DNA from: Arthrobacter sp. ZGTC412
GTDB taxonomy: Bacteria > Actinomycetota > Actinomycetes > Actinomycetales > Micrococcaceae
Direction: 5' to 3'
Length of the DNA: 64,000 nucleotides
NCBI RefSeq assembly: GCF_002929215.1
Contig: NZ_PJII01000021.1
Location: forward strand, 1 to 64,000
The position numbers and the translations under genes are program-made. The notes below the pieces were generated by a model that was not told where the DNA came from, did not search any database, and worked only from the letters and a program-made list of their open reading frames with translations. Positions 57,032 to 64,000 of this stretch are shown in pieces (the first letter of the stretch is position 1; each line of letters opens with the position of its first letter).

Positions 57032-58462
57032 ATGTCGAATCCCGTTTCCCGCCGCAACTTCCTCGGAGCCGGCGCAAGCGCCGCTGCCCTGGGCTTCGCC
57101 TTCGCCGGTGCCGGCAGCCTCGCCCCCTTTGCCCGGCCCGCCAACGCCGCAACCCGCAATGCTTTCGGCTACGGAACGCTGGTTTCGGACCCCAAGGGCA
57201 TCCTCGCCCTGCCGGAAGGCTTCTCCTACAAGCTTCTGGCACGCTCCGGACAGACGAAAACCGATGATGGCGCCCACCCCTCCGACCCTGACGGCATCGG
57301 CGTCTTTGACGGCCCCAACGGCGGCTCGGTCCTGATCTGCAACCACGAAAACAGCGGGAACGAACCCTTCCCCGTCCCCGCCGTCGAGGGCATCACGTAT
57401 GACCCCGGCGCAAAGGGCGGCACATCCACCATCATCGTGGACGCCGACGGCAACCGCGTACGGCAGTACACCTCCGTTGCCGGTACCAACAACAACTGCG
57501 CCGGCGGCATCTCACCCTGGGGCACCTGGCTGACCTGCGAGGAGACGGAAGCGCGGGCAGGAACCGGCACCAACACCAAGGACCACGGCTACGTCTTTGA
57601 GGTGGACCCCGCAGGCTTCGAAGCGAACGTTGGCTTCTCCAACCTCCCGCTCAAGTTCCTGGGCCGCTACTCCCACGAGGCAGTCGCCGTTGATCCCGCC
57701 ACCACGCAGATCTATCTCACCGAGGACGCCGGAAACCCCAACGGCCTTTACCTGCGCTGGACCCCGCCCGCAGGCTTCAAGCCCGGCAAGGGCAGCCTCC
57801 TCGCCCTCGCCCAGTCCGCCGGCGGCGACACCGCAGGCAGGCTGCAGGCCATGAAGGCCTTCCGTGGATCCACCCACATCAAGGACCTCTCGGAAGCCAC
57901 AACGGTGGGCACCAAATACAAGGTGGAATGGGTGGACGTGCCGGACCGGGACGCCCGCACCACCTCCGTACGCAAGCAGTTCAGCAACGATGACATCACC
58001 CGCGCCCGCAAGCTTGAGGGCCAGTGGTGGGGTGACGGCGGCGCGTACTTCGTGTCCAGCTTCGCGCGCATTTCGGACGGCTCCGCCAACGAACACGACG
58101 GCCAGGTTTGGCACTACGACCCCGCCACCGAGTCCATAACGCTGAGCACCATCTTCGGCGTCAACCCGGACCCGGACCAGAACGGCGCCTACGACGGCCC
58201 TGACAACATCACGGTGGCACCCCAAGGCGGGCTGATTCTGGCAGAAGACGGCGACGGCGTCTCGCACCTTGTCGGCGTCACTGACCAGGGCATGTCCTAC
58301 CCGTTGGCCCGGAACGAGTACAACGACTCGGAATTCTGCGGCCCGGCGTTCAGCAAGGACGGCAAGTGGCTCTTCGCCAACATCCAGTCGCCCGGCTTCA
58401 CCCTCGCCATCACCGGGCCCTGGACCCGCCCGTCCAACGCCTCCACCAACGCCGCCCGCTAG
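57032..58462 (+). CDS. PhoX/DUF839-family alkaline phosphatase-like protein, Tat-exported
   Basis: Protein of 476 residues with a twin-arginine signal (SRRNFLGAG at residues 6-14, then an Ala-rich helix and a cut near ANA). The PhoX beta-propeller features follow: EGFSYKLLARSG, CNHENSGNEPF, GGISPWGTWLTCEET near residue 155, and EAVAVDPATTQIYLTEDAG. PhoX enzymes are calcium- and iron-dependent phosphomonoesterases that release phosphate outside the membrane. AGGAG lies eight bases before the ATG. It is a single gene; I see no clear PHO box. Confidence 0.88.
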   Translation: MSNPVSRRNFLGAGASAAALGFAFAGAGSLAPFARPANAATRNAFGYGTLVSDPKGILALPEGFSYKLLARSGQTKTDDGAHPSDPDGIGVFDGPNGGSVLICNHENSGNEPFPVPAVEGITYDPGAKGGTSTIIVDADGNRVRQYTSVAGTNNNCAGGISPWGTWLTCEETEARAGTGTNTKDHGYVFEVDPAGFEANVGFSNLPLKFLGRYSHEAVAVDPATTQIYLTEDAGNPNGLYLRWTPPAGFKPGKGSLLALAQSAGGDTAGRLQAMKAFRGSTHIKDLSEATTVGTKYKVEWVDVPDRDARTTSVRKQFSNDDITRARKLEGQWWGDGGAYFVSSFARISDGSANEHDGQVWHYDPATESITLSTIFGVNPDPDQNGAYDGPDNITVAPQGGLILAEDGDGVSHLVGVTDQGMSYPLARNEYNDSEFCGPAFSKDGKWLFANIQSPGFTLAITGPWTRPSNASTNAAR

Positions 58463-58473
58463 GACACCGCGCA

Positions 58474-58503
58474 GGCTTGCAGCCCTGCTGGGGGCTGCAA
58501 GCC
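58474..58503 (+). terminator. Stem-loop after phoX
   Basis: GGCTTGCAGCCC (58474-58485) pairs perfectly with 58492-58503 around a 6-base loop, 11 bases after the phoX stop. There is no T-run, so it would be an intrinsic terminator of the GC-only kind seen in actinobacteria, or an mRNA 3'-end stabiliser. Confidence 0.6.
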
Positions 58504-58574
58504 CGGAGCTCCGCCTCCGCCATCAGTAGCTCCCGCCGTCGTGATTGTCGCCCCACCGCTGTACACTCGAGGTA

Positions 58575-58590
58575 TCGAACATATATTCGA
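58575..58590. promoter_or_regulatory. SOS box (LexA operator) of the umuDC genes
   Basis: TCGAAC-ATAT-ATTCGA differs from the actinobacterial LexA consensus TCGAAC-N4-GTTCGA at one base. It ends 13 bases before the umuD start. It puts the mutagenesis operon under DNA-damage control. Confidence 0.85.
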
Positions 58591-58603
58591 ATAAAGGTGT
58601 GTT

Positions 58604-59035
58604 GTGGGCGTTATTGTCGGTCCCCGTGTGATAGATGCGGGTCTCTCTTTGCAGTTGGCGTGGGTGTCCCCGGTGCCGGTGGCTGCCGGTTATCCCTCAC
58701 CCGCCCAGGACTACTTTGACGGGCGGATAGACCTGAACGAACACCTGATCAAGGACATCACCAGCACCTTTGTCGTCCGGGTTACCGGTGACTCCATGGA
58801 GCGCGCCGGCATCAGCGACGGCGACGAACTGATTGTGAACCGGGCACTTGAACCCAAGGACGGCTGCGTGGTGATCGCCGTTCTGGACGGCGAGCTAACA
58901 GTGAAGCGGCTCCGCCTCACCGCCACCGGCGTGGTGCTGCAGGCCGAAAACCCCAAGTATCCGGACATCAAGGTTTCCGCGCTCAGTGAGCTGACCATCT
59001 GGGGTGTTGCCACCAGGTGCCTGCACCATGTGTGA
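58604..59035 (+). CDS. umuD: UmuD-like S24 self-cleaving protein
   Basis: Protein of 143 residues. The catalytic Ser64 is in TGDSMERAG and Lys101 in LTVKRLRL, each four residues later than in E. coli UmuD (Ser60, Lys97). The cleavage site is Ala28-Gly29 in VAAGYPSP; E. coli has Cys-Gly there. RecA-stimulated cleavage would turn it into the active partner of the downstream polymerase. GTG 58604 has AAAGG five bases upstream and an SOS box before that. umuC follows after nine bases. Confidence 0.9.
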   Translation: MGVIVGPRVIDAGLSLQLAWVSPVPVAAGYPSPAQDYFDGRIDLNEHLIKDITSTFVVRVTGDSMERAGISDGDELIVNRALEPKDGCVVIAVLDGELTVKRLRLTATGVVLQAENPKYPDIKVSALSELTIWGVATRCLHHV

Positions 59036-59044
59036 GGGACACCC

Positions 59045-60343
59045 GTGACCCGGCCGGCGGTCATGCGGCAGCTGCCTGAGATCGCGCACGTCGATGTGAA
59101 CTGCTTCTATGCCAGCGCCGAACGCGCCTTTGACCCCTCCCTCGAGGGAAAGCCGCTGATCGTCCTGTCCAACAACGACGGCTGCGCCGTCACCCGCTCC
59201 CCGGAGGCGAAGGCCCTCGGCATCGGAGTCGGCGAGCCCTGGTTCAAGCTCGCCCCGCGGGCCAAGGAATGGGGCCTGGTCGCGAAGTCGAGCAACTATG
59301 AACTGTATGGAGACATCAGCGCCCGCGTGATGGAACTGCTGGGCCGCTACTCCGCCTGGCTGGAGGTCTACAGCATTGACGAAGCCTTCCTGGGGGTCAA
59401 AGGCACACCGGAGCACCTGCTGCAGCTCGGCCGTACCATCAAGGCAGCCGTAGCCCGGAACGTAGGCGTTCCCGTCTGCGTGGGCATCGCCCGCACTAAG
59501 ACCCTGGCCAAGCTGGCCAACAAGTGGGCCAAGCACAATCCCGCGTTTGGCGGCGTCTGCCGCTGGGATTCAGTGCCGCCCGACCAGCAGGAAGCGCTGA
59601 TGGCCAGGCTCTCCGTGGTGGAGATCTGGGGTGTGGCGGCGCGGATCACCAAACGCCTCAATGCCATGGGCATCCGCTCCATCCTTGACCTCAAACGCGC
59701 GGACCCGGTCCGGATCCGCGAGCGCTTCTCGGTGGTGATGATGCGCACCGTGCTCGAGCTGCAAGGGACACCGTGCATTCCCATGGAGGAAACCCGGGTG
59801 GGCCGCGACCAGCTAATCTTTTCGCGCTCCTTCTCCACTCCCATCACCACGGCCCGCGACGTGCGGCAGGTCCTGAGCGTCTATGCCCAGATGGCCAGCG
59901 GCCGGCTCGCCAAGCACAACCTGCAGGCCAAGCTCCTCACGGCGTTCGCCGGGACATCCCATTTCAACGCGCAGGAAACGTCTTTTCCCTCCGTCTGCAT
60001 CCGGCTTCCCATGCCGACGGCGGACCCCGTCATCCTTACCAAAGCCGCCCACGCGCTGCTGCCCGCCATCGTCGACGGCACCAGATATGCGCGCGCCGGC
60101 ATCATGGTCACGGACCTGCGGCCCAGCGGCAACCAGAAGCCGCTGGAGCCCTTCGAGAACCCGCATGAGGAGCGGCACATCGGGCCGCTGCTGGAGGACA
60201 TCACCCGCCGCTATGGCCGCGGCTCCATTGGCCTGGGCCACGCCGGGATCCGCGGCGGACCGGACTGGACCATGAAACGGGACATGCGCTCCCCCAGGTA
60301 CACCACCCACTGGGACGAGCTACCGCTCGTCAAAGCAGCGTAG
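59045..60343 (+). CDS. umuC: UmuC-like Y-family DNA polymerase
   Basis: Protein of 432 residues. The first catalytic motif HVDVNCFYASAE is near residues 15-26, and the second YSIDEAFLG carries the metal-binding Asp-Glu. The steric-gate and finger region SNNDGCAVTRSPEAKALG follows. Helix-hairpin-helix and little-finger domains fill the C-terminal half. It copies damaged DNA with low accuracy when joined to processed UmuD. Its GTG start lies 12 bases after the umuD stop, so the two are one operon. Confidence 0.92.
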   Translation: MTRPAVMRQLPEIAHVDVNCFYASAERAFDPSLEGKPLIVLSNNDGCAVTRSPEAKALGIGVGEPWFKLAPRAKEWGLVAKSSNYELYGDISARVMELLGRYSAWLEVYSIDEAFLGVKGTPEHLLQLGRTIKAAVARNVGVPVCVGIARTKTLAKLANKWAKHNPAFGGVCRWDSVPPDQQEALMARLSVVEIWGVAARITKRLNAMGIRSILDLKRADPVRIRERFSVVMMRTVLELQGTPCIPMEETRVGRDQLIFSRSFSTPITTARDVRQVLSVYAQMASGRLAKHNLQAKLLTAFAGTSHFNAQETSFPSVCIRLPMPTADPVILTKAAHALLPAIVDGTRYARAGIMVTDLRPSGNQKPLEPFENPHEERHIGPLLEDITRRYGRGSIGLGHAGIRGGPDWTMKRDMRSPRYTTHWDELPLVKAA

Positions 60344-60349
60344 CTCCCG

Positions 60350-60393
60350 GGGGCAGCGTAACCCCGGAGCGAACCCCGGGGTTACGCTGCCCC
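60350..60393. terminator. Long bidirectional terminator
   Basis: GGGGCAGCGTAACCCCGG (60350-60367) pairs perfectly over 18 bp with 60376-60393 around an 8-base loop. It lies between the convergent ends of umuC and the trehalose-synthase-like gene. T-runs are weak (GGTTTCCC), but the stem is exceptionally stable. Confidence 0.8.
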
Positions 60394-60401
60394 GGTTTCC
60401 C

Positions 60402-62711
60402 TTACGCGTCGCCCTCCGCGCTGGCTGACTCCTCGATCAGCAGCGCCGTGCCCTGGTACGCCCCGAGCTCGATGAAGAAGCTGTGCAGGTCATCCACCTG
60501 CCCCACGGTCTGCTCAGTGAAGAGGTCCTGAACCTGGGCACCGGCCTGGAGGTGGGTGGAGTGGACGCTGCCCATGATGGTTTCGCCGGAAAAGTTCAGG
60601 ACGGTTACCTGAATCTGCCCGGACGCGAGCCGGTGCACCATCACCAGCAGCCCCCGGTGGGAAACGTCCGGAACATCCAGGAGCAGGCTGGTGGCAATCC
60701 CCCACTCCTCACGCACCTTGAGGATTCGCTGGAGCCGCCGCGCGAAGGACCGGTCGTCCTTGAGCTGCTCCGGCAGGGGACCGTAGAGGCTGCGTGCCCG
60801 CGGCATCCCGGAAGCCGAGACGGTGGCTTCGGCGTTGGTGCCCATCAGGTCGTGGGCGCCCCGGTTGATCCACCGGGTATCGCCCTGGGAGGTGAGCTCC
60901 CTGACCTGGGCCCGGTCCAGGGTTGTCATGCCCATCATGTCCCAGCCGGAGAGCGCGAAAACTCCGGGCTGCAGCGCGTTGTACATGGCCAGCAGCAGGT
61001 GGGCTTCCCGCACCGTTTCGATCTGCTCGTCGGTCAGCGCGGAGATATCCTTGATGCCCAGCGCCGCAGTGATGACGCTGACTGTTGTGCAGGCAATGCC
61101 GTTGGTGGTGAACACGGCGTTGTACGGTCCGTTTTCGCCTGTGAGCGCGGTCCGAAGCGTGTCCTGGACGTGTTCAGTCAGCTCCGTGCCGGTCAGCTCG
61201 GCACCACCCAGCTGGTAAACATCGTCCTTGTGCCGGGTGGCGAAGTGCACCAGCTCGTAGGTCAGTTCATCGTGATTCTGCAGCGCGTGCACCAAGGACG
61301 CCTGGTCCACGCCGATCTCCATCGCCAGCTTCAGGGTGAGCCGCAGGAATTCCGTGTCCTGGGTGACCAGTGCGTAGTGGTAGCCGGGCCGGGTGATGAA
61401 GTCGTAGGACAGGTCCGGGCCGGTTTCCGAGGTTGCCTTGATGTCATCGATGGTGAGGTTGAGTTCCTGGAACGAGAACCCACCCACCTTGCGCACCATG
61501 CTGCCAATGAGCTGGTTGGCTGCCTCGGAGAGCGGATGCCCTTCGGACCAGCCGGGCTGTTCCTCGGCGCTCTTTTCCACGCCAAGGAAGCCGTTCGCAT
61601 CCAGCCGCAGGGCACCGGTGCCCAGGTCCAGCAGCGAATGCAGGGCGTCACCCACCACCAGGCGCATGCCCGAGAAGGTTGGGTCCAGCCAGTTGATGGA
61701 GGGCTGCCCTGCCTTGAAGTAGTGCAGGTATACCCAGCGGCGCTTCTGGCCGGTGGTGTCCACGATGGCGCGAGTGGCGCTCCAGTTGGTTTCCTTCACG
61801 CCGGGTTCGTAGAAGATAACCCGCTGCAGCTTGCCGATGATGTACCCGGCCTTTTGCAGGGCCTGCTCGGCGTCGGGGCTGATGTTGACCGAGTCCTCGC
61901 CCGGCGGAACATCCGGCAGCAGGTGCCAGTCTGATTCCGGGATGTCGATCATGTGGTAAATGCCGGGGTAATCCCGGTAATTCATCTCGGCGAGGCGGAA
62001 GTCCGCGCCCTTGCCGGTGTGCCCGGGGACGATGTCATCGATGATGGTGCCGTCGTGTTCGCCCGCGACCTCGCACATCCGGCGGAACTCGTCTTCCGAG
62101 CCGAACAGCGGGTCGATGGCCATGCTAATGCGGTCGAAGTGGCCGTCCACGCTGGGCGTTTCGGCCCACCCCTGCAACCCACCGGCCCTTTTCACCGGGC
62201 CCGTGTGGATTGCACGGATGCCGATTTCGCGGAACGTCTTCCAGAGCTCCGGGTCGCCGAGCGCCCCCAGGAAGGATTGTCCCGGCGTCGTCATAAAGGA
62301 CAGCGGGTAGGCAGTAAACCATACCGAGGCGCGTTCGACGGCGGCCCGCGGGTTGGGGTGCGCGTAGGAGTGCTGCCACATGCTCGCCTGCCCTGACAGC
62401 TGACGCGCAAGGACATTCGCGTCGCCGAGCATGGCCTGGTTCCGCAGCCACTCCACGTAGGTTTTGTTGAGCCCGTCCAGTTCCAGTGACGGCGCGTTGG
62501 CGAAGTACTGCCTGCGGCGCGCCACGGGGCGCAGCGCTTTGGGCCGTGCCGGATAGAACTGCTCGTCGAAGGTAATTTCCGGCGCTTCCGGGGCCTCCAT
62601 GAGCTCTGCAGCTTCCGCTGCCTCCGCTTCAGTCACACCGCCGGTTTCCTCCGCTAGCTCTGCTGCATCCCCCTCAGAGACGCTGGCAGTAGCTTTTCCC
62701 AGTTCAGACAC
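60402..62711 (-). CDS. GH13 alpha-amylase-family enzyme, trehalose-synthase-like
   Basis: Protein of 769 residues. An acidic, Ala/Glu-rich N-terminal 50 residues looks disordered. The GH13 core follows, with the nucleophile Asp in ALRLDANGF near residue 370, the acid Glu in QELNLT near 415 and the transition-state pair in LQNHDELT near 476. The [17 protein letters not shown] loop and the C-terminal beta domain are present. The closest match by pattern is trehalose synthase (maltose alpha-D-glucosyltransferase), which interconverts maltose and trehalose, but an amylosucrase- or isomaltulose-type activity is not excluded. No maltokinase is fused. It converges with umuC. Confidence 0.78.
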   Translation of the reverse strand: MSELGKATASVSEGDAAELAEETGGVTEAEAAEAAELMEAPEAPEITFDEQFYPARPKALRPVARRRQYFANAPSLELDGLNKTYVEWLRNQAMLGDANVLARQLSGQASMWQHSYAHPNPRAAVERASVWFTAYPLSFMTTPGQSFLGALGDPELWKTFREIGIRAIHTGPVKRAGGLQGWAETPSVDGHFDRISMAIDPLFGSEDEFRRMCEVAGEHDGTIIDDIVPGHTGKGADFRLAEMNYRDYPGIYHMIDIPESDWHLLPDVPPGEDSVNISPDAEQALQKAGYIIGKLQRVIFYEPGVKETNWSATRAIVDTTGQKRRWVYLHYFKAGQPSINWLDPTFSGMRLVVGDALHSLLDLGTGALRLDANGFLGVEKSAEEQPGWSEGHPLSEAANQLIGSMVRKVGGFSFQELNLTIDDIKATSETGPDLSYDFITRPGYHYALVTQDTEFLRLTLKLAMEIGVDQASLVHALQNHDELTYELVHFATRHKDDVYQLGGAELTGTELTEHVQDTLRTALTGENGPYNAVFTTNGIACTTVSVITAALGIKDISALTDEQIETVREAHLLLAMYNALQPGVFALSGWDMMGMTTLDRAQVRELTSQGDTRWINRGAHDLMGTNAEATVSASGMPRARSLYGPLPEQLKDDRSFARRLQRILKVREEWGIATSLLLDVPDVSHRGLLVMVHRLASGQIQVTVLNFSGETIMGSVHSTHLQAGAQVQDLFTEQTVGQVDDLHSFFIELGAYQGTALLIEESASAEGDA

Positions 62712-62903
62712 TGAGTTCCTCCCTCAACTTGACTGCATTCCACTCTGCCATGATTCAACCGCTGGCCGAACGGCGCCGGGCGGTGAATTTCCGGTGAGTA
62801 GTGGCTCAGGATGCCCGTACCCGGGAAAGCCTGGAGAAATGCACCCCATGCGGGGGAACCTCGAAGTTCTGTCTTGAGGCACGTCTGCACGCGTGGAACC
62901 GCC

Positions 62904-62930
62904 TTGACATGTGAATTGTGAGCGCTGACA
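62904..62930 (+). promoter_or_regulatory. Promoter with near-ideal lac-type operator before the oxidase gene
   Basis: A consensus -35 TTGACA (62904-62909) is followed by TGTGAGCGCTGACA (62917-62930), which differs from the ideal symmetric LacI/GalR operator TGTGAGCGCTCACA at one base. The -10 region (GACAGT, 17 bases on) is weak. An operator directly downstream of the -35 would block polymerase. The controlling LacI-family protein is not next to it in the visible window; the LacI gene at 47.7 kb has a different site type. Confidence 0.65.
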
Positions 62931-62973
62931 GTGGATTGAGCCGCCACCCATCCCCCATCGGAAAGCTGATGCA

Positions 62974-64000
62974 TTGAAGAACTGGGCAGGAAACCTCGAG
63001 TACTCCTCCGCCACCGTCGAACGGCCGGAGTCGGTGGCGGAACTGGCACGGATGGTGGAGCGGGCGGCCCGGGTTAAGGCCCTGGGATCACGCCACTCCT
63101 TCAACCGCGTGGGGGACACCGACGGCGTACATGTGCTGCTCGACGCCCTGCCCCAGCACATTGCCCTGAATCCGGAAAACAGCACCGTGAGGGTCAGTGG
63201 AGGTGTCAGCTACGGTGCCCTGTGCCGAACCCTTGAGCAGTCTGGTTACGCGATTCACAACCTGGCCTCGCTGCCACACATCTCGGTGGCAGGTGCGGTG
63301 CAGACGGGAACCCACGGCTCCGGGGTCAACAACCCCTCGCTGGCCGACGCGGTGCAGTCCATAGACCTGGTCCGGCCATCGGGCGAATCCGTCACGCTCA
63401 CCCGGGCGGACGGCGACGAGTTCCTGGCCAGCGTGGTGGGCCTGGGTGCCCTGGGGATCATTACCGGCCTCGAACTGGCAGTCCAGCCCAGCTTCCAGAT
63501 GCGCCAGCGCGTCCTGGAGAACCTGCCGTGGGACCGGGCGCTGGCAAACTTTCCGGAACTCATCTCCAGTGCCTACAGCGTGAGTCTTTTTACGGATTAT
63601 GCCGGCGACGCCATCAGCCAGGTGTGGCTCAAGGCGCTGGACTCGGAGCCTCCGCGGACCGAACTGTTCGGTGCAACGGCGGCACTGCTCCCCAGGCACC
63701 CCCTGCCCGGCATGTCCGCCGAGAACTGCACCATCCAGCTTGATGAGCCGGGGCAGTGGCTGGACCGGTTGCCGCACTTCCGGCACGAGTTCACCCCCAG
63801 CAAGGGCGAAGAACTGCAGAGTGAATTCATCCTGCCGCTGGAGCACGCGCCGGCAGCACTGCGAGCGGTCCGCGGCCTTGCAGACAAGCTGGCGCCGCTG
63901 CTGTTTGTCTCGGAAGTCCGCACGGGAGCCGCGGACGAGTTCTGGCTGAGCCCTTTCCACCAGCAACAAAGTGTTGCGCTGCACTTCACCTGGAAGCCGC
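62974..64000 (+). CDS. Alditol/xylitol oxidase-like FAD-binding oxidase (3' truncated)
   Basis: The first 342 residues of a VAO/GlcD-family oxidase run off the window. FAD-binding motifs are KALGSRHSFN (His41 is the expected covalent FAD attachment, as in AldO/xylitol oxidase), VSGGVSYGAL, and the phosphate-loop SVAGAVQTGTHGSGVNN. LGALGIITGLEL closes the FAD domain; the arabinono-lactone-oxidase C terminus begins before the edge. It would oxidise a polyol such as xylitol or sorbitol with O2, releasing H2O2. The TTG start at 62974 has GGAAAG eight bases upstream; the nearby ATG at 62970 stops at once. Confidence 0.85.
   Translation, partial: MKNWAGNLEYSSATVERPESVAELARMVERAARVKALGSRHSFNRVGDTDGVHVLLDALPQHIALNPENSTVRVSGGVSYGALCRTLEQSGYAIHNLASLPHISVAGAVQTGTHGSGVNNPSLADAVQSIDLVRPSGESVTLTRADGDEFLASVVGLGALGIITGLELAVQPSFQMRQRVLENLPWDRALANFPELISSAYSVSLFTDYAGDAISQVWLKALDSEPPRTELFGATAALLPRHPLPGMSAENCTIQLDEPGQWLDRLPHFRHEFTPSKGEELQSEFILPLEHAPAALRAVRGLADKLAPLLFVSEVRTGAADEFWLSPFHQQQSVALHFTWKP

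Noticed and set aside
60483-61934. Plus-strand frame of 483 codons opposite the GH13 gene
   Set aside because: Antisense shadow; the minus-strand gene has the GH13 catalytic triad.
63088-63984. Minus-strand frame opposite the alditol oxidase
   Set aside because: The plus-strand frame has a continuous VAO-family FAD domain and a ribosome site; the minus frame is a shadow.
1-64000. CRISPR arrays, insertion sequences, prophage or tRNA/rRNA genes
   Set aside because: I found no regularly spaced repeats, transposase or integrase motifs, phage genes or cloverleaf-like sequence anywhere in the window.

Overview
The window is high-GC DNA with tightly packed genes, many GTG/TTG starts, four-base ATGA overlaps, and families typical of soil Actinobacteria: FCD-type GntR, IclR, LacI and PadR regulators, an MptB-like mannosyltransferase, GT87 membrane proteins, MetP/MetS, and an actinobacterial-type SOS box. 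It best fits an Arthrobacter/Pseudarthrobacter-like chromosome. The genus is an inference from gene content; there is no rRNA or other marker, and I saw no tRNA, CRISPR array, insertion sequence or prophage.

Layout. 1-1.6 kb: the 3' end of a lipid-kinase gene and an alpha/beta hydrolase. 1.7-10 kb: a sugar-acid operon on the minus strand (binding protein, two permeases, galactonate-type dehydratase, KDPG aldolase, KDG kinase, mannonate dehydratase) facing a GntR/FCD regulator. 10-26.7 kb: a glycoside locus with two GH78 alpha-L-rhamnosidases, two alpha/beta hydrolases (one without its catalytic serine), a dipeptide-type ABC importer with a permease-ATPase fusion, a GH1 beta-glucosidase and an IclR regulator. 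A 35-bp element occurs in both divergent promoter regions of this locus and ties its two halves together. An unusual Nramp-family gene sits inside it.

26.8-41 kb: a mixed accessory stretch with an AraC/VOC pair, a UvrA-like ATPase, a MOSC protein, a flavin reductase, a vanadium-type haloperoxidase, a PadR/HAAS pair, an SDR, an FAD monooxygenase, and two decayed genes (an acetyltransferase and a glycerate kinase with a 4-bp duplication). 41-47.7 kb: two tandem GT87 genes that both appear to start at ATT, an MptB-like mannosyltransferase and a SulP transporter. 47.7-52.2 kb: a LacI regulator with two matching operators, a ThuA/Gfo-Idh pair, a diguanylate cyclase and a zinc-ribbon protein. 52.2-56.2 kb: an RsgA-type GTPase behind a structured leader, a SnoaL-like protein, and MetP with its tiny MetS partner. 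56.2-64 kb: a hydrolase, a Tat-exported PhoX, an SOS-controlled umuDC pair, a GH13 trehalose-synthase-like enzyme, and a truncated alditol/xylitol-oxidase gene behind a near-ideal lac-type operator.

The dominant theme is carbohydrate scavenging: sugar acids through a modified Entner-Doudoroff route, rhamnose- and glucose-bearing glycosides, keto-sugar chemistry (ThuA/Gfo-Idh), trehalose/maltose and polyols, each with a local regulator or operator. The most promising new item is the rhamnoside locus with its shared control element.
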